Source: an uncultured Collinsella sp.
GTDB lineage: Bacteria; Actinomycetota; Coriobacteriia; Coriobacteriales; Coriobacteriaceae
DNA: 10,904 nt
Assembly: GCA_900546105.1 (NCBI GenBank)
Contig: URBP01000072.1
Location: 1-10,904 of the forward strand
Reading direction: 5' to 3'
Shown: positions 1 through 6,850 of the stretch, piece after piece
Position numbering within the stretch: position 1 is the first letter of the stretch
How the letters are laid out: every line of letters begins with the position of its first letter
Made by a program: the position numbers and the translations under genes
The notes under the pieces: model-generated
Told to the model about the DNA's origin: nothing
The model's database searches: none
What the model saw: only the letters and a program-made list of their open reading frames with translations

Positions 1-37
1 CCAACGGCCCCGCTTCGTTTCGTTCCAGTATGTTCGG

Positions 38-2719
38 CTAGTCCTCGAGCAGGTCCTCGATAAAGCCGACGCGGTAGTTTTTGAAGATGACCTCGCCGCC
101 GTCTTGCGTGGCGTCCAGATCGACATCGCCCATGATGCCAAAGTCGTGGTCGCCATCCTCGTCGGCAAAGATCTGGTGCACGTGCCATACGTGCGCGGTC
201 TTCTCATCGGACTCATCGATGGAAAACATTGCCGAGCTGCGGGCATCTCCGTCGGTGAGGATCTCCTCATGCTGCTCGTGGTAAGCGTCGAGCGCTTTTT
301 GCCAGCGGATCTCGCTCATGCCCCAGTCGTCGTCGAGCTCGCCCAGGTCGCGAACGTGCTCGCGGGCGGCAAGGGTCACGCGGCGGAAGAGCGCGTTGCG
401 CACCAGCAGCGTGCAGCCGCGGCGGTCCGCCACGACCTCGTCGATGCCCTGCGGCGGCGCAGCATCGAGGGCTGCCGGGTTGCCGGCGTTCTCCCACTCG
501 TCCACCAGGCTCGAGTCCACCGAGCGCACCACAAAGCCCAGCCACGAGATAATGTCGCGCAGGCGCTCGTCGCGCTTCTCGATGGGCACGGTGCGGTCGA
601 GTGAACGGTAGGCCTCGGCTAGGTAGCGCAGCAGAATGCCCTCGGAGCGAGCGATGCCGAGCTTTTGGATATAGCCCTTAAAATCGCTCGCGCTCTCCAG
701 CATGTCGCGCAGGACGCTCTTGGGCGAGAGCTGGTAGTCGTTGGCCCAGGGTACTTCCTGGCAGTACTTGTCGAAGGCGGCATCGAGAAAGTCCTCGAGC
801 GGCTTTTCGTACGTGACGTCTTGAATGCGCTCCAAGCGCTCCTCGTACTCGACGCCGTCGGCCTTCATCTCGGCCATAGCGCGATCGCGCGCTGCGCGCT
901 CCTGTGCGCGCAGCACCTGCTTGGGGTCCTCGAGCGTAGCCTCGACCATCGAGATGAGGTCCATGGTATAGGTCTCACTCTCAGGGTCGAGCAGCTCCAG
1001 CGCGGCAAGCAAAAACGGCGAGAGCGGCTGGTCGAGCGCAAAGTCCTCGGGCAAGTCGACCGTCAGCGCGTAGTCGATGTCCGGCGCGGCGTCAGCCGGA
1101 GCGTCGGGTGCGGGCGGCACCTCGGTGCGCACGACGACGCCGGAGTCGATGAGCGTGGCGAAGATCTCGTCGGCACGAACCTCGAGCTTCGCCTTTTCCT
1201 CGGGCGTTTGCAGGCTTGTCTCGATAAGGTCGTGTACGCGGGCGCGGGCGTCGCCGCCCTGCTCGACCACGCTAATCACCATGGAGTGTGTGATGCGAAG
1301 GCGCGGCTTGAGCGTTTCGGGCTGCGTCTCGATCAGGCGCTCAAAGGTCTGCTTGTTCCAGGTGACAAAGCCCTCGGGGGCCTTTTTCTTTTTAATCTTA
1401 CGGAGCTTCTTGGGGTCGTCGCCCGCCTTGGCCATGAGCTTGGCGTTTTCGATCTCGTGCTCGGGTGCCTCGGCGATGACCATGCCCTCGGTATCGAAGC
1501 CCGAGCGCCCGGCGCGACCAGCGATCTGATGGAACTCACGGGCGCGCAGACGACGCATCTTGTAGCCATCGAACTTGGTGAGCGCGGTGAGCACCACGGT
1601 GTGGATGGGTACGTTGATGCCGACGCCGAGCGTATCGGTGCCGCAGATGACGGGCAGCAGGCCCTGCTGCGCCAAGCGCTCGACCAGCAGGCGATAGCGC
1701 GGCAACATGCCAGCATGGTGCACGCCGACGCCGCATCCAAGCAGGCGCTTGAGAATCTTGCCAAAAGCCGTCGAGAAGCTCGTGCCTTTGGCAGCTTCCT
1801 TAATGGCCTCGCGCTGCTCCTTGCTGGTAATACCAAAGTTGGCGAGGGATTGCGCCGTCGCAAGTGCGGCGTCCTGGCTAAAGTGCACGATGTAGAGCGG
1901 GGCCTCGCCGCGGCGCATGGCGAGCTCGACGGTGCCCTCGAGCGAGGTCGTCACGTAGTCGTAGCTCAGCGGCACGGGGCGTGGGGCATCGACGACCAAG
2001 TCGCAGGCAGCGCCGGTGTGCTCCTCGAGTGAGGCGGCGATCGCGGTGACATCGCCGAGCGTGGCGCTCATGAGCATGAATTGCGTGTGAGGCAGGGTGA
2101 GCAGCGGCACCTGCCAGGCCCAGCCGCGGTCGGGGTCGGCAAAGTAGTGGAACTCATCCATGGCCACGCAGCCTACGTCGGCATCTTCGCCCTCGCGCAG
2201 TGCGTCGTTGGCAAGGATCTCTGCCGTGCAGCAGATGACGGGCGCCTTGGTGTTGATGTGCGTGTCGCCGGTGATCATGCCTACGTTATCGCGGCCGAGC
2301 ACCTGCACCAGGTCGAAAAACTTTTCGCTGACCAGGGCCTTAATGGGGGCCGTGTAATAACAGCGCTTGCCCTGCGCCATGCCCATAAAGAGCATGCCCA
2401 GCGCGACAAGTGACTTACCCGAGCCGGTCGGCGTGCCTAAGATGACGTGATCGCCGGCGGCCAGGTCCATGAGGGCCTCTTCTTGGTGATCCCACAGCTC
2501 AATGCCGCGATCGCTCGTCCATTCAAAGAAGCGTTCGAAGGCTTGATCGGGCGTGAGCCATGGTTCGGGCTCACTGCCATCCTCGGGCTCCCACCAGGTG
2601 GGGGAGAGCGCGCCGAGCGAGCCAAACTCGGCTTCGGTTCCCGTGCCGCCCGAGAATGAGCTGGCGGCCCCGGCGCCGGAGACGGTGCTGGCGGCGGTAT
2701 CTGTCGTGGTCTGTGCCAT
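38..2719 (-). CDS. DExH-box (Ski2-like) ATP-dependent helicase with DUF3516-type C-terminal region
   Basis: An 893-residue superfamily 2 helicase, expected to unwind RNA or DNA in the cytoplasm at the cost of ATP. All core motifs are visible: Walker A GTPTGSGKS at 95-103, DEFH Walker B at 188-191, SAT at 218-220, HHAGMLP at 334-340, TDTLGVGINVP at 361-371 and QIAGRAGR at 398-405. This order and the HHAGMLP motif are typical of Ski2-like enzymes. The basic stretch near 437-447 (KKLRKIKKKK) and the long acidic helical C-terminal half fit the actinobacterial helicases annotated with DUF3516; that domain name is from memory of the family. Residues 1-40 are Ala/Gly/Ser/Thr-rich and probably disordered. 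The ATG at 2719 is preceded by a GAGAGAAAG purine run (2727-2735) seven bases away. The substrate cannot be read from the sequence. The gene stands alone, after the gap below trmB; the stop is TAG at 38-40. Confidence 0.93.
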   Translation of the reverse strand: MAQTTTDTAASTVSGAGAASSFSGGTGTEAEFGSLGALSPTWWEPEDGSEPEPWLTPDQAFERFFEWTSDRGIELWDHQEEALMDLAAGDHVILGTPTGSGKSLVALGMLFMGMAQGKRCYYTAPIKALVSEKFFDLVQVLGRDNVGMITGDTHINTKAPVICCTAEILANDALREGEDADVGCVAMDEFHYFADPDRGWAWQVPLLTLPHTQFMLMSATLGDVTAIAASLEEHTGAACDLVVDAPRPVPLSYDYVTTSLEGTVELAMRRGEAPLYIVHFSQDAALATAQSLANFGITSKEQREAIKEAAKGTSFSTAFGKILKRLLGCGVGVHHAGMLPRYRLLVERLAQQGLLPVICGTDTLGVGINVPIHTVVLTALTKFDGYKMRRLRAREFHQIAGRAGRSGFDTEGMVIAEAPEHEIENAKLMAKAGDDPKKLRKIKKKKAPEGFVTWNKQTFERLIETQPETLKPRLRITHSMVISVVEQGGDARARVHDLIETSLQTPEEKAKLEVRADEIFATLIDSGVVVRTEVPPAPDAPADAAPDIDYALTVDLPEDFALDQPLSPFLLAALELLDPESETYTMDLISMVEATLEDPKQVLRAQERAARDRAMAEMKADGVEYEERLERIQDVTYEKPLEDFLDAAFDKYCQEVPWANDYQLSPKSVLRDMLESASDFKGYIQKLGIARSEGILLRYLAEAYRSLDRTVPIEKRDERLRDIISWLGFVVRSVDSSLVDEWENAGNPAALDAAPPQGIDEVVADRRGCTLLVRNALFRRVTLAAREHVRDLGELDDDWGMSEIRWQKALDAYHEQHEEILTDGDARSSAMFSIDESDEKTAHVWHVHQIFADEDGDHDFGIMGDVDLDATQDGGEVIFKNYRVGFIEDLLED

Positions 2720-2753
2720 GTGGTTACTTTCTCTCGCCGTTTGTTCGCCAACT

Positions 2754-2759
2754 ATTATG
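2754..2759 (-). promoter_or_regulatory. Possible -10 box of the DExH helicase gene
   Basis: On the minus strand the hexamer CATAAT lies 35 bases upstream of the helicase ATG and matches TATAAT at five of six positions. No convincing -35 hexamer is found 16-19 bases upstream, so this is only a candidate. Confidence 0.3.
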
Positions 2760-2841
2760 GCGTAGCGACGGCGCGGGACGCCAGCGCGCGAGAAAATGCA
2801 GGAAAGGGGCGTTCTGCCCAGCTGTTTGGGGCGGCCGCTAA

Positions 2842-2964
2842 CTAAGTGAGTAGACTTTTTGCGATATCGCGAGCACGTGGCTTTTGCGCAAGGGCTCTAC
2901 CTGCGGTTTTAGTTTTTGCTATGCGGGTTGTGCTTGGCTATTGCTAAAAAGTCTACTCACTTAG
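2842..2964. repeat. Long inverted repeat, 19-bp perfect arms, MITE/REPIN-like
   Basis: The left arm CTAAGTGAGTAGACTTTTT (2842-2860) is the exact reverse complement of the right arm at 2946-2964. Allowing single-base bulges at 2945 and 2965, pairing extends by two bases at each end. The 85-base interior contains the 10-bp palindrome GCGATATCGC (2861-2870) and CACGTG (2874-2879). No open reading frame of note lies inside. The arms end neither in a U-tract nor beside a gene end, so it does not look like a simple terminator. Size and shape suggest a small non-autonomous palindromic element or a long structured RNA in the trmB-to-helicase gap. No clear target-site duplication is seen. The remaining parts of the 2720-3029 gap hold nothing else I can support. 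Confidence 0.75.
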
Positions 2965-3029
2965 GTTTGAGAACCGTTCGCTGGCGCTTATTTGCGCTTG
3001 TTTGCCGATGCCGCGACCATCAGAAGCCC

Positions 3030-3869
3030 CTAGGACTCCTGCGGTAAGCGCTTCTTGCCCTTGCGGGCGCGGTTTCTAAAGTTCTCGACGGCTTCTTCCA
3101 TGCCCAGAGGCACATAGGTGAGCTCATCGAGGTTATCGGGCAGGTAGCAGGCAAGACTCTGCTCCTGCACGCGGCCCGCTGTGAGCTGTTCGTCGGTTGG
3201 CTGCGCACCGGGGGTGGCGCAAATGCCATAGACGGCGGCGCCCATCTCGCGCGTGCGGCATTCATATTCGGTCTCGGGATGCTCGGGATGGTCGCGGCGG
3301 ACGTCGTCACTTACCCAAAGCGTGTCGTAGCCTGCCGCGGCAAACTGTCCCAGGGCGTAATCGCGCAATGGCTTGCTGTCGGTTCGCAACGTGACGGTGG
3401 CACCGGCCGAAAAGAGCGGGCGGTAGAGCATCAGATGGTCGACATGGACGAGTCGTTTTTTGGCGTACTTGGCCTTGGGCTGCGGCGTGGGAAAGTTGAT
3501 GGTGATGGCGTCGAGCTCGCCTGCGGCAAACAGCTGCGGCAGCGATGCGGCGCCTCGGGGCAGGACGAGTGCGTTGGTCAGTTCCTGCTCGCAGATTTTC
3601 TGCGCGGCATAGGCGATGCAGATGGGCTCCTGGTCCATGCCGATAAAGAGGGTGTTTGGCTCGTGGGCCGCGCGCTCTACAAGGTACGTTCCCTTGCCAC
3701 AGCCAAGATCCAGGTGAAGGTGTTCGAAGGGCTCGCTGCCAATTGGCGCGCAAGCTTCGCGCCAATCTCCGGCATAGGCCTCGGGGCTCGTCTCAATCGA
3801 ATCGGCGTAGCGTTCCAGACGCTCCTCGAGCACAAAGTTCTTAGGCGTGCGAACGTGGACGGCTCCCAT
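3030..3869 (-). CDS. trmB: TrmB-like tRNA (guanine46-N7)-methyltransferase, divergent active site
   Basis: A 279-residue class I SAM methyltransferase whose closest recognisable family is TrmB, which makes m7G46 in the tRNA variable loop. The SAM site LDLGCGKG is at 53-60 and the acidic end of strand 2, FIGMDQEP, is at 75-82. The family block NFPTPQPKAKYAKKRLV is at 125-141, LRTD at 161-164, and the C-terminal TxYE motif (T200, E203) is present. The block at 125-141 usually reads FPDPWxKxRHxKRR; here the Asp, Trp, His and first Arg of that pattern are Thr128, Gln130, Tyr135 and Lys138. A tail of about 60 residues follows the point where most TrmB proteins end. The ATG at 3869 follows AAGGAG by four bases. 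The next upstream gene on the same strand is the Trm9-like methyltransferase, 118 bases away. The fold assignment is firm; m7G46 activity is less certain because of the substitutions. Confidence 0.8.
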   Translation of the reverse strand: MGAVHVRTPKNFVLEERLERYADSIETSPEAYAGDWREACAPIGSEPFEHLHLDLGCGKGTYLVERAAHEPNTLFIGMDQEPICIAYAAQKICEQELTNALVLPRGAASLPQLFAAGELDAITINFPTPQPKAKYAKKRLVHVDHLMLYRPLFSAGATVTLRTDSKPLRDYALGQFAAAGYDTLWVSDDVRRDHPEHPETEYECRTREMGAAVYGICATPGAQPTDEQLTAGRVQEQSLACYLPDNLDELTYVPLGMEEAVENFRNRARKGKKRLPQES

Positions 3870-3891
3870 GAGGCTCCTTGGTCATAAATAT

Positions 3892-3918
3892 GGAACGCAT
3901 AGCTGCGCGTTCCGTCAA
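3892..3918 (-). promoter_or_regulatory. Possible trmB promoter with 7-bp inverted repeat in the spacer
   Basis: On the minus strand TTGACG (3913-3918) resembles a -35 box. It is followed by a perfect inverted repeat, GGAACGC/GCGTTCC (3892-3898 and 3907-3913, 8-base loop), filling the place of the spacer. The -10 is poor: TTCCAT, TCCATA or CATATT at spacings of 17, 18 or 20. It could be an operator or a small hairpin in the 5' leader. Confidence 0.25.
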
Positions 3919-3987
3919 TTGGTTGAAATAGGGTGGACATAGTTTGCCCGAAAGATGCGGTGCGTCCCGGCGGCGAGTCGCCGATAC

Positions 3988-4860
3988 CTACAGGCGCTTG
4001 AGAATCACATAGCGGTTGAGCTCGCCGCTGCGACCGTCGGCATGGAAGCGCTCAAGCTCACGCACGGGGACCTCGCCGCTCTTGTAGAACGTACGCACGC
4101 CGCGCACCAGGTCGGTGATCTGCTGATCGTCAAAGTGATGACAATAGCGGTAGGCGTGGCGGTCGTTTTGCCAGCCAATGAGGTGGTCACCGGCTTCGAA
4201 CTGCGCGGAATCGTAGCCCTCAAACGGCGGGGTGAGCTCGGCACGGGCTTCGGCTCGAACGGCCTTGCGCGCCATACGCTCATCGTTCATAAACTCCCAA
4301 AAGCTGATGGCGATGATGCCGCCTGGGCGCGTCTGGCGTACCAGGGCGTCGAGCACGCGTACGCGGTACTCGCACGACGGCACGTGGTGCATAAAGCCAA
4401 AGCACACCGAGATATCGGCGAGCGGTGCGTCAAAGAGCACATCGGGTGTCTCGGCGGGGTTGAGCTTCATGAGGGCGTCGAGTACGTCGAGTTCCTGGAA
4501 GTGCAGGTTGGGAATGCGCAGGGCGTGGCCATGTGCATCGATAGCCAAATCTTGACATGAGTCGACACCATAGAACTCAAATGGACAACTGGCATCTGCC
4601 GAGGGGTTTGCGCCGTTGACGCCCTTGGCGGCGAGTGCGCCGCCGGCGGCAAAGTTCTCGAATCGCATATTGCCGCAGGCAAGATCGAAGACGCGGACGG
4701 GATGCTCAATCGTGGCGACGTCGAGCTGCTCGAGCGCGACGTCCATGGTGCGCACCCAGCCGGGCCACGGGGCCTGGCGCGTATCGGAAAAGGAGGCGGA
4801 GTGCTCGCGATAGAACGTATTGTTGAGCTGGATGAGCGATGAGGCGAAATCGCGGTTCAC
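3988..4860 (-). CDS. Class I SAM-dependent methyltransferase, Trm9/ALKBH8-like
   Basis: A 290-residue Rossmann methyltransferase. The N-terminus carries SFSDTRQAPWPGW (23-35), matching the FSxTRxxPWP signature of eukaryotic Trm9/ALKBH8 wobble-uridine methyltransferases. The SAM motif I is VFDLACGN (57-64), the acidic strand-2 end is YGVD (97-100), and FMHHVPS (156-162) matches the HH region of Trm9. RPGG is at 178-181. The C-terminus has YRYCHHF (237-243) and ends NRYVILKR, like the RYYH and NWYVI-K blocks of that family. Trm9 esterifies cm5U34 to mcm5U34; whether this protein does so is inference, and generic methyltransferase is the safe name. I chose the GTG at 4858-4860 because GGAGGGAG (4870-4877) lies nine bases upstream and the proposed promoter at 4979-5009 would start transcription below the upstream ATG at 4983. 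The frame stays open upstream to a TTG at 4995, but that part has no ribosome binding site. Confidence 0.85.
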   Translation of the reverse strand: MNRDFASSLIQLNNTFYREHSASFSDTRQAPWPGWVRTMDVALEQLDVATIEHPVRVFDLACGNMRFENFAAGGALAAKGVNGANPSADASCPFEFYGVDSCQDLAIDAHGHALRIPNLHFQELDVLDALMKLNPAETPDVLFDAPLADISVCFGFMHHVPSCEYRVRVLDALVRQTRPGGIIAISFWEFMNDERMARKAVRAEARAELTPPFEGYDSAQFEAGDHLIGWQNDRHAYRYCHHFDDQQITDLVRGVRTFYKSGEVPVRELERFHADGRSGELNRYVILKRL

Positions 4861-4869
4861 GGCGCGGGA

Positions 4870-4877
4870 CTCCCTCC
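4870..4877 (-). promoter_or_regulatory. Ribosome binding site deciding the GTG start of the Trm9-like gene
   Basis: GGAGGGAG on the minus strand, nine bases before the GTG at 4858-4860. No comparable site precedes the upstream candidates at 4908, 4983 or 4995. Confidence 0.6.
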
Positions 4878-4978
4878 GTTGGCGGTGCGGAATAAACAGT
4901 ACGACCATACTACCGTTAACGCCGCAACGGGGACAACCGAGCCGTGGGTCATTGCTTTGTTTGGACACATTTCCGCAG

Positions 4979-5009
4979 CTCATATGTGCCCGCAACCGCC
5001 GGTTGTCAA
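4979..5009 (-). promoter_or_regulatory. Candidate promoter of the Trm9-like methyltransferase gene
   Basis: The minus strand has a perfect TTGACA (5004-5009). Seventeen bases on is CATATG (4981-4986), and nineteen on is TATGAG (4979-4984), either of which could be the -10. Transcription would start near 4970-4975, leaving a leader of about 110 bases before the GTG at 4860. Confidence 0.4.
4993..5005. promoter_or_regulatory. 13-bp palindrome, possible operator in the divergent region
   Basis: CAACCG-C-CGGTTG is a perfect odd palindrome. It overlaps two bases of the TTGACA box and extends into the spacer of the leftward promoter, 123 bases before the ATG of the rightward HTH gene. This is a classic position for a repressor site, and the adjacent XRE-type protein is the obvious candidate ligand. 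Binding is inferred only from position and symmetry. Confidence 0.35.
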
Positions 5010-5117
5010 AAATCTCACTAGAATAGGTGGCATGCTTTTGGCGGTGGCGGATAGATTTTTAACTGTGCAAGGCGCCTTAAGAACAAAAACGGTCCGGCGG
5101 CACGGCTGGCATCACAT

Positions 5118-5123
5118 AGGAGG
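5118..5123 (+). promoter_or_regulatory. Consensus ribosome binding site of the HTH gene
   Basis: AGGAGG, four bases before the ATG at 5128. It fixes the start and rules out the in-frame open stretch that reaches back to 4879. Confidence 0.85.
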
Positions 5124-5127
5124 AACC

Positions 5128-5850
5128 ATGAATGTAGAAACTGCGCAGCGGCTCGCCGACCTTCGTCGCAGCAAGGGTTTTAGCCAAGAAGGGCTGGCGC
5201 GAAAGCTGGGGCTGTCGCGCCAGGCAGTCAGTAAATGGGAGCGCGCGGAGAGCTCGCCCGATACCGAGAACCTAATCTCGCTCGCCAAACTCTATGGCGT
5301 GAGCCTGGACGAGCTGCTCAATCCGAGCGACGAGATCGAGGACGATATCGAGTTTGAGAACGAGGACCGCGCCCGTCAGCGCGAGGCCGAGGCGGCAGAG
5401 CGTGCTCGCACCCACGAGGCGGCGGCACGCGCTACCGAGGCGGCAACGCAGGCAAGTGATGCCGCGGCCAAGGCCGCGCAAGCGGCAAGCTGGAGCGCAC
5501 AGGCCGCCAATGCCGCTACGGCGCAGGTGACGGGTGCCGGTGCGGCCGGCCCGACTCCGGTGAAGGGTCCGTTCCAGTCGTTCCCGTACTGGGCCGTGTG
5601 CTGGCTGCTGTTCTTTTTGCTGATGTTCCTGTTTGGCGCCGGCCCCTTTGCCGCGCTGATCTTCTTTACGATCCCCATCTATCACTGGGTGGCACGTGCG
5701 CTCGATGGCGATTGGGCGCGCGGGGATATTCAGGTTGGTCCGGCGCCGGCGGTCGCTAGGACTAAGGGGGAGGACGTTTCCACAGCGGTTGACGCTGACA
5801 TGGCTGCCGCGACCACCGCTGAGTCGAGTGCCAAAGAGGGTGATGAATGA
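5128..5850 (+). CDS. XRE-family HTH protein with membrane segments
   Basis: A 240-residue membrane-linked transcriptional regulator. Residues 3-65 form a Cro/CI-type HTH domain, with the DNA-binding core FSQEGLARKLGLSRQAVSKW at 18-37 and the usual tail LAKLYGVSLDELL at 52-64. Residues 67-135 are acidic and then Ala/Glu/Arg-rich with heptad-like spacing, suggesting a coiled-coil or long helix. Residues 152-191 (FPYWAVCWLLFFLLMFLF... onward) contain one long or two close hydrophobic helices. The C-terminal 45 residues are polar. The DNA-binding part should sit in the cytoplasm, tethered to the membrane. The gene overlaps the following DUF4097-type gene by ATGA, so the two are probably made together. 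Regulators of this form often act on their own operon. The signal and targets are not visible. No convincing rightward promoter was found; the hexamer TAGAAT (5019-5024) lacks a well-spaced -35. Confidence 0.88.
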   Translation: MNVETAQRLADLRRSKGFSQEGLARKLGLSRQAVSKWERAESSPDTENLISLAKLYGVSLDELLNPSDEIEDDIEFENEDRARQREAEAAERARTHEAAARATEAATQASDAAAKAAQAASWSAQAANAATAQVTGAGAAGPTPVKGPFQSFPYWAVCWLLFFLLMFLFGAGPFAALIFFTIPIYHWVARALDGDWARGDIQVGPAPAVARTKGEDVSTAVDADMAAATTAESSAKEGDE

Positions 5851-6746
5851 TGAAGCTCTCGCATGAGTCTAAGAGGCGCTTGGGCATTGGCATCGGAGCG
5901 TTTGTGCTCATCATCGGGCTTGTCTTTGGCATTTCGCGGACTTTGATTCATTTTGATGGACCGTGGGATTTCGACGATGTTGTATCCGGCTTGTCTGGTA
6001 TGGGCGATGCGTTTGACGAGGACGATTCCTTGAATAGCGGTAACTATTCCGCTCGGCCTCAACAGCTTTCGAGTGAAACGTTTGATGCCGACGCGTTCAC
6101 ATCGCTTGACTTGGACGTGACGTCGGGCACGGTCGAGGTCAAACACGTCTCCGGCGGGCCGGTGCGCGTAATTGAAAGCGGTCGCGTGGCAACGGGGACC
6201 GTCGCCTTCGATGCGGCAACCCAAAATCTGGCCGAGGTTAAGGGTTCTACGCTCAAGATTCGCCAGTTCGATTGCGATGATGAGCGCGCCATTGACCGCA
6301 CGGTTACCGTCGAACTGCCGCGCGAAGTTGCCGATAACATGGTGGGCATTACAGCGAATGTAGGAGCGGGCGATCTGACGGTCACGGACATTGCGTGTCA
6401 TGACCTCAACCTGACGTTGGACTCGGGAGACGTTGAGTTTGCGGGCACTGTAACCGACACCCTGAATGCCAAGGTCGGTTCGGGTGATGTGACGTTCGAG
6501 CTCTACCAGGCCCCCGCGAAGTCGATGGACGTAAGCGTGGACTCGGGCGATGTGGAGATAGCGGTTCCGAACTCTGCGGGCTTTAAGGCGAGTCTCACCG
6601 TGGGCAGCGGTGACTTCGAGAGCGATTTCCTTCCGCTTGGCTACGATGGCGAGACCATATTGAATCTTGAATTCGACAACGGTGATAAGTCTGCCACGTA
6701 TCGTTTTAAGGTCGGTTCGGGTGACATGTCGTTTGATTCGGAGTGA
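5847..6746 (+). CDS. Membrane-anchored DUF4097-type beta-repeat protein
   Basis: A 299-residue protein with one N-terminal membrane segment (LGIGIGAFVLIIGLVFGIS, 12-30) following a basic start, so the rest is probably extracytoplasmic. Residues 30-75 are acidic and low in complexity. The domain at about 85-299 is built from repeating beta strands marked by G/D-SGDV-like turns: TSGTVEV (92), GAGDLTV (173), DSGDVEF (192), GSGDVTF (211), DSGDVEI (232), GSGDFES (253) and GSGDMSF (290). This is the pattern of the DUF4097/putative-adhesin beta-solenoid family, which also includes LiaG-like cell-envelope stress proteins. Its first ATG overlaps the HTH gene stop (ATGA), with GAGGG at 5836-5840 six bases upstream; the next codon is also ATG. 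The function is unknown. The pairing suggests a cell-envelope sensing or response unit with the HTH protein. Confidence 0.85.
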   Translation: MMKLSHESKRRLGIGIGAFVLIIGLVFGISRTLIHFDGPWDFDDVVSGLSGMGDAFDEDDSLNSGNYSARPQQLSSETFDADAFTSLDLDVTSGTVEVKHVSGGPVRVIESGRVATGTVAFDAATQNLAEVKGSTLKIRQFDCDDERAIDRTVTVELPREVADNMVGITANVGAGDLTVTDIACHDLNLTLDSGDVEFAGTVTDTLNAKVGSGDVTFELYQAPAKSMDVSVDSGDVEIAVPNSAGFKASLTVGSGDFESDFLPLGYDGETILNLEFDNGDKSATYRFKVGSGDMSFDSE

Positions 6747-6797
6747 TGGCGGCAGGCTGAATCCGCAAATATAGATGAATAGGCATGCTCTTTGATG

Positions 6798-6838
6798 GAG
6801 GCGCCAGGGCCGTGACGGGCTCCGGCGCCTTTGCCTTT
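6798..6838 (+). terminator. Rho-independent terminator of the HTH-DUF4097 pair
   Basis: AGGCGCC (6799-6805) pairs perfectly with GGCGCCT (6824-6830). The interior can add five more pairs around a GTGACG loop, with single-base bulges. TTTGCCTTT follows. It lies 52 bases after the stop at 6746 and ends immediately before the elp3 -10 box. The interrupted U-tract lowers certainty slightly. Confidence 0.65.
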
Positions 6839-6843
6839 ACAAT
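6838..6843 (+). promoter_or_regulatory. Candidate -10 box of elp3 (leaderless transcript)
   Basis: TACAAT matches TATAAT at five of six positions. It ends seven bases before the ATG at 6851, so the mRNA would begin at or one base before the start codon. No good -35 is found at normal spacing; GTGACG (6812-6817) lies 20 bases upstream, inside the terminator loop. Confidence 0.4.
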
Positions 6844-6850
6844 GGGGGGC

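Noticed and set aside
665..2032. 455-codon open frame on the plus strand
   Set aside because: It lies wholly antisense to the helicase, which has all its motifs. The long frame is a by-product of GC-rich codon use and shows no recognisable domain.
2842..2964. Inverted repeat read as a trmB terminator
   Set aside because: The loop is 85 bases, no U-tract follows either arm, and it lies 66 bases past the stop. The mobile or structural repeat reading fits better.
3677..3940. Possible short leader reading frame overlapping the trmB start
   Set aside because: It has no ribosome binding site at 3940, is out of frame with trmB and has no recognisable product.
3971..3983. CGGCGAGTCGCCG palindrome after the Trm9-like gene as a terminator
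   Set aside because: It is a short stem with almost no loop and no U-tract downstream on the minus strand.
4861..4995. 45-residue N-terminal extension of the Trm9-like protein, with a CPRC motif
   Set aside because: No ribosome binding site precedes the upstream starts. The proposed promoter at 4979-5009 would start transcription inside the extension, and GGAGGGAG supports the GTG at 4860.
4879..5127. In-frame N-terminal extension of the HTH protein
   Set aside because: The HTH domain begins directly after the ATG at 5128, which has a consensus AGGAGG. The upstream part shows no domain and covers the divergent promoter region.
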